This document shows, piece by piece, positions 48,862 to 58,315 of a stretch of 62,224 nucleotides of DNA (its first letter is position 1; every line of letters starts with the position of its first letter). The notes below the pieces were generated by a model, which worked only from the letters and a program-made list of their open reading frames with translations, ran no database searches and was not told the DNA's origin. Source of the DNA: Clostridiales bacterium (GTDB lineage Bacteria; Bacillota; Clostridia; Oscillospirales; Acutalibacteraceae); the NCBI GenBank assembly GCA_019415925.1, contig DXYG01000005.1, positions 1-62,224 of the forward strand, given 5' to 3'. The position numbers and the translations under genes are program-made.

Positions 48862-50319
48862 TTATTTAGCTAAAATTTCAAGTCCCTTTTCAAGTCTTTT
48901 CAGCGACTCATCTCTGCCCAGAATGTCTAAAATCTCAATTGCGCCGCCGGGAGTAACCGTCTTGCCTGCCGCCGCAATTCGTACAGGCCACATAACGGTG
49001 CCGTTTTTCAGCTCTTTTTCAACAGCCATATTGATAAGGCAGTCGTGAATTGCGTCAGCCGTCCACTCAGGCAGAGCCTTCAGTCTTTCGTAAGCCTCTT
49101 TGAGAACTACGGGAGCGTTTTCAAGGTTTGTTTTGCTCTTTTTGTTCACAAAAAGCTCCTTGCCGTATTCGGGAAGCTCGACAAAAAAGTCGAGCATTTC
49201 GGGAATCTGCGTAAGCTGAGTTGTACGCTTCTGCAAAATCTCGGCAAATTTTAAATACGGCATCTCCCTGTCGCCGAATACCTTTTTATAGTACGGCATA
49301 GCAACCTCAGTAAACTGCTCGGGAGTCATAGCCTTGATGTACTCGCCGTTGAACCACGACAGCTTGTCATAGTCAAATACCGACGGTGACTTGCTGATTC
49401 CGCTGATGTCAAATTCCTTTTCAAGCTCCGAAAGCGTGAAAATCTCCTGATTATCCTTCGGACACCAGCCAAGAAGTGCAATATAGTTGATGATAGCCTC
49501 GGGCAGATAACCCTCGTCAATCAAATCGTAAAAGCCTGTTGCACCGTGACGCTTTGACAGCTTTGAAACATTGCCGTCCTCGTCCTTGCCCATAATGAGC
49601 GGAAGATGAATATAGGTAGGGATTTCCCAGCCGAAAGCCTCGTAAAGAAGGTTGTACTTCGGGGTGGAGCTTAAATACTCACAGCCACGTACAACGTGAG
49701 TAATTCCCATCGTGTGGTCGTCAATTACGTTTGCAAAATTATAGGTCGGATAACCGTCGGTTTTTATTAAAATCTGGTCCTGCAACTCTGAATTGTCAAC
49801 GGTAATCTCGCCGAAAACTGCGTCAACAAAGGTTGTACTGCCCTCAATCGGCATCTTCTGACGGATAACATACGGTACGCCCTCAGCAAGCAGTCTGTCA
49901 ATTTCCTCCTGCGGCAAGTCACGGCAGTGACGGTCATAACCGCCTCCGATATTGTCGTTCTGGAGCTTTTCAAGTCGCTCCTTTGAACAGAAACAGCGGT
50001 AAGCCTTGCCCTCTTTGATGAGCTGTTCTGCATACGGCAGGTACATTCCCTTTCTCTCGGACTGCACATACGGACCGAAATCACCGCCGACGTCAGGACC
50101 TTCGTCGTGCTTGAGTCCTGCAAGCTTAAGTGTATTGTAAATGACGTCAACCGCACCCTCAACAAGGCGTTCACGGTCGGTGTCCTCAATTCTCAAAACA
50201 AATTTTCCGTTCTGCGATTTTGCAACAAGGTACTCGTAAAGAGCCGTTCTCAGGTTGCCCACGTGCATAAATCCCGTAGGACTGGGAGCATATCTTGTGC
50301 GGACAGTTTTGTCAGACAT
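48862..50319 (-). CDS. gltX: Glutamate-tRNA ligase
   Basis: 485 residues, class I. APSPTGFMHVGNLRTALY (HIGH-type motif), LRIEDTDRERLVEGA, the KMSKS-type loop NVSKLSKRHGA, and a helical C-terminal anticodon domain ending LGRDESLKRLEKGLEILAK. Start MSDKTVRTRYAPSPTG at 50319, with GGAGAG upstream; the open frame to 50385 has no SD. It is separated from glnS by a repeat and is probably transcribed on its own. Confidence 0.95.
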   Translation of the reverse strand: MSDKTVRTRYAPSPTGFMHVGNLRTALYEYLVAKSQNGKFVLRIEDTDRERLVEGAVDVIYNTLKLAGLKHDEGPDVGGDFGPYVQSERKGMYLPYAEQLIKEGKAYRCFCSKERLEKLQNDNIGGGYDRHCRDLPQEEIDRLLAEGVPYVIRQKMPIEGSTTFVDAVFGEITVDNSELQDQILIKTDGYPTYNFANVIDDHTMGITHVVRGCEYLSSTPKYNLLYEAFGWEIPTYIHLPLIMGKDEDGNVSKLSKRHGATGFYDLIDEGYLPEAIINYIALLGWCPKDNQEIFTLSELEKEFDISGISKSPSVFDYDKLSWFNGEYIKAMTPEQFTEVAMPYYKKVFGDREMPYLKFAEILQKRTTQLTQIPEMLDFFVELPEYGKELFVNKKSKTNLENAPVVLKEAYERLKALPEWTADAIHDCLINMAVEKELKNGTVMWPVRIAAAGKTVTPGGAIEILDILGRDESLKRLEKGLEILAK

Positions 50320-50415
50320 TGCGTTCACTCTCCAAAATAAAAAATTATACTTTTTTAGTATACCACATAATCTGCCGTTTTTCAATTATTTTCCGCATAA
50401 ATGACAGCAAACAAA

Positions 50416-50439
50416 AACGGAGTCTTTTCTGACTCCGTT
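50416..50439 (-). terminator. Terminator of the lipoprotein gene
   Basis: 9-bp stem AACGGAGTC / GACTCCGTT with a 6-nt loop, followed on the minus strand by TTTGTTTG. It lies 58 bp beyond the stop codon at 50498. Confidence 0.6.
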
Positions 50440-50497
50440 GTTATAGTAATATTATTCAAATTTTCCTGCAACCCGAAATTCCGAATTCCGAATTGAA

Positions 50498-50875
50498 TTA
50501 TTTTACCTTAGTAAATGTAAAGGACGTGTAATTTCCGCCGTAGTTCAGCGACAAGGTGAGGTTGCCTTTTTCGTAGTCAAGCTTATAATCCTCGCCGTTT
50601 ATCTGAATATCAACCGACGTTCCGTTAAAGGTGTACGAGCTTTCGTCGCTTATTCCCGCAAGCGTTGCAGTACACTTCCCGTCGTCGGTAAAGACAAACC
50701 CGAACTTTTCCTTTTCAATTCCAAGCTCGTCATATTTAATCGTTGAGCCGTTGAGCTTAGCCGTTGTGGGAACCCACTCACCTACAATCTCAGAATTTTT
50801 ATTCTCACCGCAGCCGCAAAGCATAAACACCGCACAAAAAACGCACATTAATAGGGAAACCGCTTTTTTACCCAT
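50498..50875 (-). CDS. Small lipoprotein, lipocalin-like beta domain
   Basis: 125 residues from ATG 50875 (GAGG 9 nt upstream). Lipoprotein signal GKKAVSLLMCVFCAVFMLCGC with the lipid Cys in LCGC. The rest is a small beta domain: EIVGEWVPTTAKLNGSTI, FGFVFTDDGKCTATLAG, SYTFNGTSVDIQINGEDYKL and LSLNYGGNYTSFTFTKVK. It resembles extracytoplasmic lipocalin-like domains (DUF4923/DUF5640 type); the role is unknown. Confidence 0.75.
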   Translation of the reverse strand: MGKKAVSLLMCVFCAVFMLCGCGENKNSEIVGEWVPTTAKLNGSTIKYDELGIEKEKFGFVFTDDGKCTATLAGISDESSYTFNGTSVDIQINGEDYKLDYEKGNLTLSLNYGGNYTSFTFTKVK

Positions 50876-50905
50876 AACGTTGTACCTCACATTTTTAATA
50901 ACCAT

Positions 50906-51164
50906 ATTTTAGCACTTTAAAGCAATTTCGTCAAATCGGATATTGAGGCAAATCTATGAAGAAAAAATGCACAAAAGTCAAGTAATGTCTATTTTTCATC
51001 GATTTTTAAGCCGTACTTTTCATTATATCACTAATAAAAGTAAAATCCATTTGCAAAATGCAAGAAAAAAGGTCAAAAAAATTCAAAATAATATTGAAGT
51101 TTATCATATAGAAATTTTCGGAAGAAAATTTTGCAATATTTAAAAAGAATAATTGCATTTTAGC
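50906..51164. other. AT-rich gap upstream of pckA, nothing assignable
   Basis: Between the lipoprotein gene and the pckA promoter I see no repeat, hairpin or plausible gene. A 66-codon frame at 50943-51143 has no SD and unnatural composition. Confidence 0.6.
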
Positions 51165-51193
51165 TTGAAAAAATAAACTACAAGTGTTATAAT
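51165..51193 (+). promoter_or_regulatory. pckA promoter
   Basis: TTGAAA (51165-51170), 17-bp spacer and TATAAT (51188-51193), 62 bp before the pckA ATG, which has an AAGGAG SD. Confidence 0.72.
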
Positions 51194-51255
51194 GCACTTG
51201 TATCTAGAAAATGTGATACTATACATTATAAAAGATTAGATAAGGAGTAGATTTT

Positions 51256-52953
51256 ATGTCAACAAAAGCTTATTATCCTTTGAACGAAATCGGCAAAGGC
51301 AAGCCCGGTTTCTCAAAAACAAGGTCAATCATTGAAGCTGCATTCTACGGCAACAATGTTGTACCCGTAAACACACTTAAGGAAGCATACAACCTTGCAA
51401 AGAACTCACCCGGTACAATCGTTACCGATATGCCCGTTTACAGAGGCGAAGAATTCGGTCTTGACAAGGACGCAAAGGTTCTTCTCTTCAACGACGGCGC
51501 AATCACAGGCAGATATGCTGCTGCACGCCGCATTGCAGGCGAGCCCGGCGTTGACTGCGAAGCTCTTGACAAGGTAGCTATGGACGCTATCTACAGCGCA
51601 CGTTACAAGAAAATGTATCACGCAACCTGCTATGCAGGTCTTGACCCCGAATTTATGGTTAAGGTTCACCTTCTCATTCCCGAGGGCGAAGAAAACATTA
51701 TGTACTCCTGGATGCTCAACTTCCAGTATATGTCTGACGAGTACGTTAAGATGTACAAGGATTCAAAGCCCGTAGGCGACGGCAAAGAGCCCGACATCTA
51801 CATTTTCTCAGATCCCCAGTGGACTCCCGTTGAGCACCCCGGCGTAAGCTTTGACTGCCTCAGCGACCCCGCAAAGAAAACTCTCTGCTACTTCAACACA
51901 GAAACAAACTGCGCTTGTATCCTCGGTATGAGATACTTCGGCGAGCACAAGAAGGGCACACTTACTATGGTATGGGCAATCGCTAACCGTAACGGCTACG
52001 CTTCCTGCCACGGCGGTCAGAAGGAATATCTCCTTCCCGACGGAAGAAGATATGTTGCTTCCGTATACGGTCTTTCAGGCTCAGGTAAGTCAACTCTTAC
52101 TCACGCTAAGCACGGCGGCAAGTACGAAATCAAGGTTCTCCACGACGACGCATTTATCATCAACACTGATACCTGCGCTTCAATCGCAATTGAGCCGTCA
52201 TACTTTGACAAGACAGCCGACTATCCCACAGGCTGCCCCGACAACAAGTACCTCCTTACAGTTCAGAACTGCTCTGCTACTCTTGACGAGGACGGCAAGG
52301 TTCAGCTCGTAACAGAGGACATCAGAAACGGCAACGGCAGAGCTATCAAGTCAAAGCTCTGGTCACCCAACCGTGTTGACAAGATTGAAGAGCCCGTTAA
52401 CGCTATCTTCTGGATTATGAAGGATCCCACAATTCCTCCCGTTGTAAAGCTCAAGGGTGCTTCACTTGCTTCCGTAATGGGCGCAACACTCGCAACAAAG
52501 AGATCTTCTGCTGAAAGACTTGCTCCCGGCGTTGACCCCAACAAGCTCGTTGTTGTTCCTTACGCTAACCCGTTCAGAACTTATCCTCTTGCTAACGACT
52601 ACTCAAAGTTCAAGAAGCTCGTTGAGGAAAAGAACGTTGACTGCTACATCGTAAACACAGGCGACTTTATGGGCAAGAAGGTTCAGCCTAAGGACACACT
52701 CGGTATCCTCGAGGCTATCGTAGAGGGCAAAGCTGAATTCAAGAAATGGGGACCGTTCTCAGACATCGAGATTATGGACTGGGAAGGCTTTGTTCCCGAT
52801 ATGAACGATGCAGATTACGTTGCACAGCTCAAGGCTCGTATGAATGACCGTGTAAACGAAATCAAGGCATTCGCAACAAAAAAAGACGGCTACGACAAGC
52901 TTCCCGATGACGCTCTTGAAGCAATCCAGAAGGTTGTTGACGAATTAAACTGA
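51256..52953 (+). CDS. pckA: Phosphoenolpyruvate carboxykinase (ATP type)
   Basis: 565 residues, slightly longer than typical ATP-PEPCK (about 530-540). P-loop YGLSGSGKSTLTHAKH (about 273-288, kinase-1a), kinase-2 region HDDAFIINTD, and ATLATKRSSAERLAPG near the adenine-binding loop. It interconverts oxaloacetate and PEP; in anaerobic fibre and starch degraders it usually runs towards oxaloacetate, making ATP for succinate or propionate formation. Codon use is strongly biased (for example frequent CTC, AAG, TAC), suggesting high expression. Monocistronic with its own promoter and terminator. Confidence 0.93.
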   Translation: MSTKAYYPLNEIGKGKPGFSKTRSIIEAAFYGNNVVPVNTLKEAYNLAKNSPGTIVTDMPVYRGEEFGLDKDAKVLLFNDGAITGRYAAARRIAGEPGVDCEALDKVAMDAIYSARYKKMYHATCYAGLDPEFMVKVHLLIPEGEENIMYSWMLNFQYMSDEYVKMYKDSKPVGDGKEPDIYIFSDPQWTPVEHPGVSFDCLSDPAKKTLCYFNTETNCACILGMRYFGEHKKGTLTMVWAIANRNGYASCHGGQKEYLLPDGRRYVASVYGLSGSGKSTLTHAKHGGKYEIKVLHDDAFIINTDTCASIAIEPSYFDKTADYPTGCPDNKYLLTVQNCSATLDEDGKVQLVTEDIRNGNGRAIKSKLWSPNRVDKIEEPVNAIFWIMKDPTIPPVVKLKGASLASVMGATLATKRSSAERLAPGVDPNKLVVVPYANPFRTYPLANDYSKFKKLVEEKNVDCYIVNTGDFMGKKVQPKDTLGILEAIVEGKAEFKKWGPFSDIEIMDWEGFVPDMNDADYVAQLKARMNDRVNEIKAFATKKDGYDKLPDDALEAIQKVVDELN

Positions 52954-52977
52954 TTTTAGTTTAGTAAAAAAATTAAG

Positions 52978-52998
52978 GCTCCCCTTTTTGAGGGGAGC
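52978..52998 (+). terminator. pckA terminator
   Basis: 8-bp stem GCTCCCCT / AGGGGAGC with a TTTTG loop, followed by TGTCATTTT. It also begins a hairpin-rich segment to 53130. Confidence 0.6.
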
Positions 52999-53130
52999 TG
53001 TCATTTTGCTTGCAAACTGACTGAGGGGTGGAGATGAACTTTTCCTTGTTTTTCACGTTCTTCTTCCCTGCCACCCTTTCGTCACAGCGATAAGCCGCTG
53101 TGACACCTTCCCTCAAGGGAAGGCTTGGCT
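52978..53130. repeat. Hairpin-rich intergenic segment after pckA
   Basis: Consecutive inverted repeats: GCTCCCCT/AGGGGAGC, GGGGTGG (53025 region) with CCACCC (53081 region), GTCACAGCG/CGCTGTGAC and CCTTCCCTCAAGGGAAGG. The style matches dispersed intergenic repeats of Clostridia, but only one copy is in this window. Confidence 0.5.
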
Positions 53131-53185
53131 ATATCACGAAAGTTGACTATTCTAAATTTAATTTTACAACTTTTTCGACAGTCCG

Positions 53186-53224
53186 GTCGGATTTAACCCT
53201 TTTCAAGGTTAAATCCGACTTTTT
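53186..53224 (+). terminator. Strong hairpin with T-run upstream of cotH
   Basis: Perfect 13-bp stem GTCGGATTTAACC / GGTTAAATCCGAC, then TTTTT. A second palindrome (AATTCAGGAAACGGTC / GACCGTTCCGCTGAATT) follows. Together they insulate cotH from read-through, or are part of an unidentified leader. Confidence 0.6.
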
Positions 53225-53375
53225 AGTAATTATAAAATTCAGGAAACGGTCTTGACCGTTCCGCTGAATTACAGCCGATTCACCTGCAACGGCACACCGC
53301 CGAAAAATAATCACCAAAAATATTCTTCGACTCTTATACCAAATTAACAAAGTTTCTCTCCGTAACCGATAATTA

Positions 53376-53404
53376 TTGAATACCATTTACAATGATGATA
53401 TAAT
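53376..53404 (+). promoter_or_regulatory. Promoter of the CotH-dockerin gene
   Basis: TTGAAT (53376-53381), 17-bp spacer and TATAAT (53399-53404), 36 bp before the ATG, which has a TAGGAGTGAG SD. Confidence 0.68.
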
Positions 53405-53439
53405 CAAATTAAATAAAATCGTTTTAGGAGTGAGTTTTA

Positions 53440-56208
53440 ATGTTGAAAAAAGCAAAATCGGCAGTCAGCATTGTACTGTCGGTTTTAATAGCTATTTCCT
53501 GCTTTGCATTTGCAGATTTTTCTGTTTCGGCAGAGGAGTACAAAACCGTTTACTTCAATAACAATGTTGGCTGGGATGAGGTTTACTGTTTTCTCTGGGA
53601 TAACAACGGGAATAATAATTCCTCCTGGCCCGGAGAAAAAATGGATAATATTGGCACCAACGTCTGGTCATATACCATAAAAAATGATGCCGTCAACATC
53701 ATCTTTGGCAACGGCGGCTACGGCGAGGGCAACCAGACCGATGATTTAGTTCTCCCCGGTGACGGATACATTTATGACGCCGCAGCAAAGGAATGGTCGT
53801 TTTACAGAAGTGCACCGAAAATTTCGAGCAATATAGTAAGCGGCTGTGAATTTAAAGACACGCTGAACATCAAAATATCTTCTCCATCTGGCGAATCCTC
53901 TTACTACACAATCAACGATTCCGAACGTGTGAATTTTACCGACACGGCTGAATTCACCCTCGGCAGCGATACCGATTCACCAAAGGAATACACAATAAAG
54001 GTTTATTCCGAAAATTCCCTCGGTAATACAGAAAAAACCTTTGTGTATAAAAAAATCATCACGACTGCAAACACCGTTGAGTCAACTGCTGTTCCCTATT
54101 TTGCAGAATCGGGCAGTCTTTACGCTCACGCTCAGTCAAACTCAAAGAACACACAGGCTTGGCAGGAATGGGAATCCTTGTGGGGACCTAATTCCTCAGT
54201 CGGAGTACGCTACTTCTTCCTGCCGCCCACTGCAAGCGACAGTGAAGTTGAGCTTTACAATTCCTTTGACAACAGCGTAATCATCAACGGCGTTGAAATC
54301 AAGCCGAACACCTCTGCAAACGTAAGCTACACTATCGGCGAAAGAACTACTGTACTGGTTGAAAATTCTTCAACCTCGGCATACGTTGAATTTTACAAAT
54401 CCGACAGCGAGGTATCGCTCTATATAAACGACACAACAGGCGTTTACACCGACAGCAACGGAAATACGGTTAATACCGACTTCTATTCATTCATCACCGC
54501 CAACAAGGAAAACGCCGTAAGCGGTTCTCAGTGCACGATTATTGACGACAGCGGAATAAACGACACAACGCTGAAAAAGATTAAGGGCAGAGGCAACTCC
54601 ACGTGGAATGGCGAAAAGAAAAAGCCATTCAACATCAACTTTGACAGCAAAACAAGCATCGGCGGAATTACAAGCAAGAAATTCTCACTTCTTGCAAATG
54701 CAAAGGACGGAACGCTCCTGCGCAACAGAATTATGTATGATTTTGCCAACGAGGTTGGCTCTCTCTACTCGTCAGATTCAAGAAGCGTTGATTTATACAT
54801 CAACGGCGTTTACAAGGGCGCATATCAGATTACTCAAAAGGTTGAGCTTGGCAAAAACTCCCTCGTTTCACTCAAAGACGAGTCAGACACGCTGACCGAA
54901 AACTTCAACTTCCTCATAGAAGTTGACATATGGAACTACGCAGGCGACGTTTACTTTGAAAGCGACAGAGGAATTCACGTAGTCTGCAAGTCACCCGACC
55001 TTGATGGCTATGACGGCGTTGACGAAATGCTGAATGCTCAGTACAACTTTATAAAGAGCAAATATCAACAGCTTGAGGACGCTCTGTATTCGTGCAATAT
55101 GGCTGACCTTGAAGCAATCTGCAACGTTGACTCACTTGCAAGAGCATATCTGCTTCAGGAGTTTTCAAAGAACTGCGACGGCGGTATGACAAGCTGTTTC
55201 TTTACATATGTAGCCGCTGACGGCAAATTTATTGCCGACCCAATCTGGGACTGCGACAGCGCACTCGGAAACGTTAACTGTATAAGGCAAAACGCAACAA
55301 ACACAGGCTACACCGAGGGCTGGGCAATCAGAACAGCGCAGTACGACAAAACTGAAATGACGAATATTCTCGGTCAGAGCTTCAGCGTTGAGGGCACAAC
55401 AGCAAACGGTGAAACCTTTGAAGAGGTCGTAAAAAGGCTCTGGAACGATGATTTTATTCCCGCAATTGCAGTACTCAAGGGCGAAGCAACTGCTACAGGT
55501 ACAAAGCTTAAGAGCGTTGAGGAGTACAGAAACATTTCACCGATTGCTTCCGATTTCAACTACTATATGTGGAAATTCCAGTGGTTCCCGTACTTTGACG
55601 CACTCGGCGGCAGTTATTCGAGCGACCTTGACGGTCAGATAAACTATATGTACGACTGGCTCGTTGGACGTGAAAAGTGGATGACAAAGGCGATTAACAA
55701 CATAATCGAAGTTCCCGACGATAACTATTACCTCACAGGCGTCGGCTTTGGCGGCTGGGGCGCAAAGGAATATATGCTGACAAAAGCCGAAAACGGCAGC
55801 TACACAATTGACGTAACACTTCTCAAAGACACGGAATACACATTCAAAATCTTCAACGAAGACGGAACAAAATACTATACTGCCGACTTAAGCGACGAAA
55901 CGACAGCAAAGTATTTAAGCTACGAGAGCACAAATTATAACGCAGCGATTACACCGAGCGAAGACCTGGACGTTACAATTATCTTCACCGGCAGCAGCTT
56001 TATTCTCAGGCTGGCTGAAAATAAAACAGGTGACGTAAATCTTGACGGAACTGTCAACGTTGCTGACGCAACTGAAATTCAGAAACATCTTGCTTCACTT
56101 GTTACTCTCACCGACAAGCAGCTTGCACTTGCCGACGTTGACGGCGACGGCAATGTTTCTATTCAGGACGCAACAAAAATCCAGAGAATAAACGCAGGAC
56201 TTGATTGA
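53440..56208 (+). CDS. Secreted CotH-family protein with starch-binding-like module and dockerin
   Basis: 922 residues. A signal peptide (cleavage after about residue 30, VSA) is followed by a CBM26-like module (about 34-125: TVYFNNNVGWDEVYCFLWDN, SSWPGEKMDN, VNIIFGNGG). Middle beta domains lead to a CotH domain (about 380-730: KGRGNSTWNGEKKKPFNINF, FSLLANAKDGTLLRNR, DPIWDCDSALGN), another beta module (about 765-855) and a type I dockerin (863-922: GDVNLDGTVNVADATEIQKHL and ADVDGDGNVSIQDATKIQRI, both Ca-binding loops intact). It should be exported and attached to a cohesin scaffold. CotH domains are kinase-like and found in cellulosomal proteins. Confidence 0.9.
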   Translation: MLKKAKSAVSIVLSVLIAISCFAFADFSVSAEEYKTVYFNNNVGWDEVYCFLWDNNGNNNSSWPGEKMDNIGTNVWSYTIKNDAVNIIFGNGGYGEGNQTDDLVLPGDGYIYDAAAKEWSFYRSAPKISSNIVSGCEFKDTLNIKISSPSGESSYYTINDSERVNFTDTAEFTLGSDTDSPKEYTIKVYSENSLGNTEKTFVYKKIITTANTVESTAVPYFAESGSLYAHAQSNSKNTQAWQEWESLWGPNSSVGVRYFFLPPTASDSEVELYNSFDNSVIINGVEIKPNTSANVSYTIGERTTVLVENSSTSAYVEFYKSDSEVSLYINDTTGVYTDSNGNTVNTDFYSFITANKENAVSGSQCTIIDDSGINDTTLKKIKGRGNSTWNGEKKKPFNINFDSKTSIGGITSKKFSLLANAKDGTLLRNRIMYDFANEVGSLYSSDSRSVDLYINGVYKGAYQITQKVELGKNSLVSLKDESDTLTENFNFLIEVDIWNYAGDVYFESDRGIHVVCKSPDLDGYDGVDEMLNAQYNFIKSKYQQLEDALYSCNMADLEAICNVDSLARAYLLQEFSKNCDGGMTSCFFTYVAADGKFIADPIWDCDSALGNVNCIRQNATNTGYTEGWAIRTAQYDKTEMTNILGQSFSVEGTTANGETFEEVVKRLWNDDFIPAIAVLKGEATATGTKLKSVEEYRNISPIASDFNYYMWKFQWFPYFDALGGSYSSDLDGQINYMYDWLVGREKWMTKAINNIIEVPDDNYYLTGVGFGGWGAKEYMLTKAENGSYTIDVTLLKDTEYTFKIFNEDGTKYYTADLSDETTAKYLSYESTNYNAAITPSEDLDVTIIFTGSSFILRLAENKTGDVNLDGTVNVADATEIQKHLASLVTLTDKQLALADVDGDGNVSIQDATKIQRINAGLD

Positions 56209-56265
56209 TAATCTCAGCATTTCCGTAAAATAAAAAAAGCATTATTAACTTAATACAATAACAAA

Positions 56266-56305
56266 AGCACCGCATATTCAGAAATCAATCCGAATATGCG
56301 GTGCT
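56266..56305. terminator. Terminator after the CotH-dockerin gene
   Basis: Perfect 14-bp stem AGCACCGCATATTC / GAATATGCGGTGCT with a 12-nt loop and T-rich flanks, TTTTGTTATT on the minus strand. It lies 57 bp beyond the stop codon. Confidence 0.75.
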
Positions 56306-56337
56306 GTTATTTATGCAATATTTAGTTTTTTAATTAT

Positions 56338-56450
56338 CGTAGCGGCGAACTGTGTTCGCCAAAACGCCTCCGATACAGTAAGTTACGATTCGGGCAACCG
56401 ATTCTTCCGAACTAACAGTCCTTTATACTCGATTTGCCTGCAGGGGCATC
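56338..56450. repeat. Hairpin-rich dispersed repeat, no terminal repeats
   Basis: Modules GTAGCGGCGAACTGTGTTCGCC, TTCGGGCAACCGATT and ACTCGATTTGCCTGCAGGGGCATCC, as in the elements at 35747 and 13078. The copy ends at the stop codon of the membrane protein gene at 56455. Confidence 0.6.
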
Positions 56451-56454
56451 CTGC

Positions 56455-56877
56455 CTATTCTCTGCCTGCACGGACGAACATTGAGCAGAGTATGAACATA
56501 AAGCCGAGCAGAATGTCAAGCGCAATATCAAAAACATCAATCACAAGAAATTCGTCGGAATAAAACAGCTTTAAAAACATACACAAAAATCCGCAAGCCG
56601 CTATCGGAACGGCAAGCTTGCCCGAAACAGTAAGCTTTTTCAGCTTTTCTTGCTCTGTTGTACCCTTTGTAAATGCCGTAAATCCGAACATTCCCGTAAT
56701 AAACTTCAGGAAGATTGAAGCCAGAACTATAAACACAAGAACATAAACATAGAGGTCAACGCCCTCCTGCGTCCACGACGGTATAATTACGTCGGCAAAT
56801 TTATAATAAAACAGTGAGCCCGAAAGGATTATGCTTAAAAGCATCACAAGCGACACTACTCGCAAATTATTTTTCAT
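56455..56877 (-). CDS. Four-helix membrane protein, unknown, 140 aa
   Basis: 140 residues with four predicted membrane helices (about 5-24, 42-66, 88-107 and 113-134) and a short cytoplasmic loop (TKGTTEQEKLKKLTVSG). No family is recognised. The last residues (FVRAGRE) lie against a dispersed repeat, so the C-terminus may have been altered by it. It is upstream-adjacent to gatB, 25 bp after its stop on the same strand, and could be the last gene of the gat transcript. Confidence 0.68.
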   Translation of the reverse strand: MKNNLRVVSLVMLLSIILSGSLFYYKFADVIIPSWTQEGVDLYVYVLVFIVLASIFLKFITGMFGFTAFTKGTTEQEKLKKLTVSGKLAVPIAACGFLCMFLKLFYSDEFLVIDVFDIALDILLGFMFILCSMFVRAGRE

Positions 56878-56902
56878 AATATTGCACCTGCCTTTTGGGT
56901 AT

Positions 56903-58315
56903 TTATCCGATAAGCTCTTTGATTTTTGCCTCGGCGGCGGCAGCGTCAGCCTTGCCTCTGCTGTTCTTCATAACAAAGCCGACAAGTGCCTTAATTGCCT
57001 TTTCCTTGCCGTTTTTGTAGTCCTCAACAGCCTTTGCGTTGCTCTCAACAGCCTGCTTGCAAAGCTCAATCATTGCGTTCTCGTCAAGTCCGCCCATATC
57101 GCTCTCGCTGATAAATTCAAGCGCACCCTTGCCGCTGTCAAGCATTTTTTCAAGCGTAGCCTTTGCAAGGTTGTTGCGGATTTTGCCGCTGTCAAGCAGT
57201 TTTACAAGCTCGTTTAACTGCTCGGGACTTACCGAAACATCAAATACTTCCTTGTCAGACTCGGTTTCAACTCTGCTGAAAATCTGTCCGATAATGAAAT
57301 TTGAAACCGTCTTGGGTGACTTAACACCCTCGCAAGCCTTGTCGAAATATTCGCTTATATTTCTGTATTTCGTAAGGAGCTGAGCGTCCTTTTCAGGGAT
57401 TCCGAGCTCGTCAACATAACGTTTGCATTTTTCCGTAGGAAGCTCGGGAAGTGTTGATTTAATCTCCTCAACCTCTTCCTTTGTAACGTGGATTGTCACA
57501 AGGTCTGGGTCACGGAAATAACGGTAATCGTGAGCATCCTCCTTACTTCTCATTGAAGAAGTAGTGTTTGTTGCGTCGTCATAACGCAGGGTTTCCTGCA
57601 CAACCTGACCGCCGCTTTCAATCAAATCAACCTGACGTTCAAACTCATATTCCATAGCCTTACAGATGTTGTTGATTGAGTTCATATTCTTGATTTCGGT
57701 ACGTGTGCCGAGCTTTTCACTGCCGACGGGACGAACCGAAATGTTAACGTCACAGCGCATTGAGCCCTCCTGCATTTTGCAGTCGGAAATGCCTATATAT
57801 CTCATAACCTGCTGGAGCTTTTCAACGTACTCCCTTGCCTCGTCGATTGAACGAATGTCAGGCTCGGAAACGATTTCAATAAGCGGAACGCCGCCACGGT
57901 TGTAGTCAACGTAGGTGTCGCCGTGCTGATGAATCAGCTTTCCTGCGTCCTCCTCAATGTGAATGTGGTGCAGTCTGATTTTCTTGCCGCTTGAAAGCTC
58001 AACATAGCCGCCGATTGTAAGCGGAGCGTAGAGCTGACTTATCTGATAAGCCTTTGAAAGGTCGGGATAGCAGTAGTTTTTTCTGTCCATCTTTGAAATT
58101 TCGGCAATCTCGCCGTGCGTGGCAAGACCTGCCATAATTCCGTAGCGCACAACCTGACGGTTAAGCTTTGGAAGCGTGCCGGGAAGTCCGATACAAACGG
58201 GACAGCAGTGTGTGTTAGGCTCACCGCCAAACTGTGTTGTACAGCCGCAGAAAATCTTTGTCTTTGTAGCAAGCTCAATATGGGTTTCAAAACCCGCAAC
58301 TAATTCGTATTTCAC
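56903..58315 (-). CDS. gatB: Aspartyl/glutamyl-tRNA amidotransferase subunit B
   Basis: 470 residues. Catalytic cradle domain with FETHIELATKTKIFCGC, the signature DYNRGGVPLIEIVSEPDI and EGSMRCDVNISV, then the helical and tail (YqeY-like) domains ending AKIKELIG. GatB phosphorylates the misacylated aminoacyl-tRNA and transfers ammonia to it. It overlaps gatA by 4 bp. Confidence 0.95.
   Translation of the reverse strand: MKYELVAGFETHIELATKTKIFCGCTTQFGGEPNTHCCPVCIGLPGTLPKLNRQVVRYGIMAGLATHGEIAEISKMDRKNYCYPDLSKAYQISQLYAPLTIGGYVELSSGKKIRLHHIHIEEDAGKLIHQHGDTYVDYNRGGVPLIEIVSEPDIRSIDEAREYVEKLQQVMRYIGISDCKMQEGSMRCDVNISVRPVGSEKLGTRTEIKNMNSINNICKAMEYEFERQVDLIESGGQVVQETLRYDDATNTTSSMRSKEDAHDYRYFRDPDLVTIHVTKEEVEEIKSTLPELPTEKCKRYVDELGIPEKDAQLLTKYRNISEYFDKACEGVKSPKTVSNFIIGQIFSRVETESDKEVFDVSVSPEQLNELVKLLDSGKIRNNLAKATLEKMLDSGKGALEFISESDMGGLDENAMIELCKQAVESNAKAVEDYKNGKEKAIKALVGFVMKNSRGKADAAAAEAKIKELIG

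Noticed and set aside
53147..53386. 79-codon minus-strand frame between pckA and the CotH gene
   Set aside because: It lies across two strong hairpins and the cotH promoter region, has no SD and has unnatural composition.
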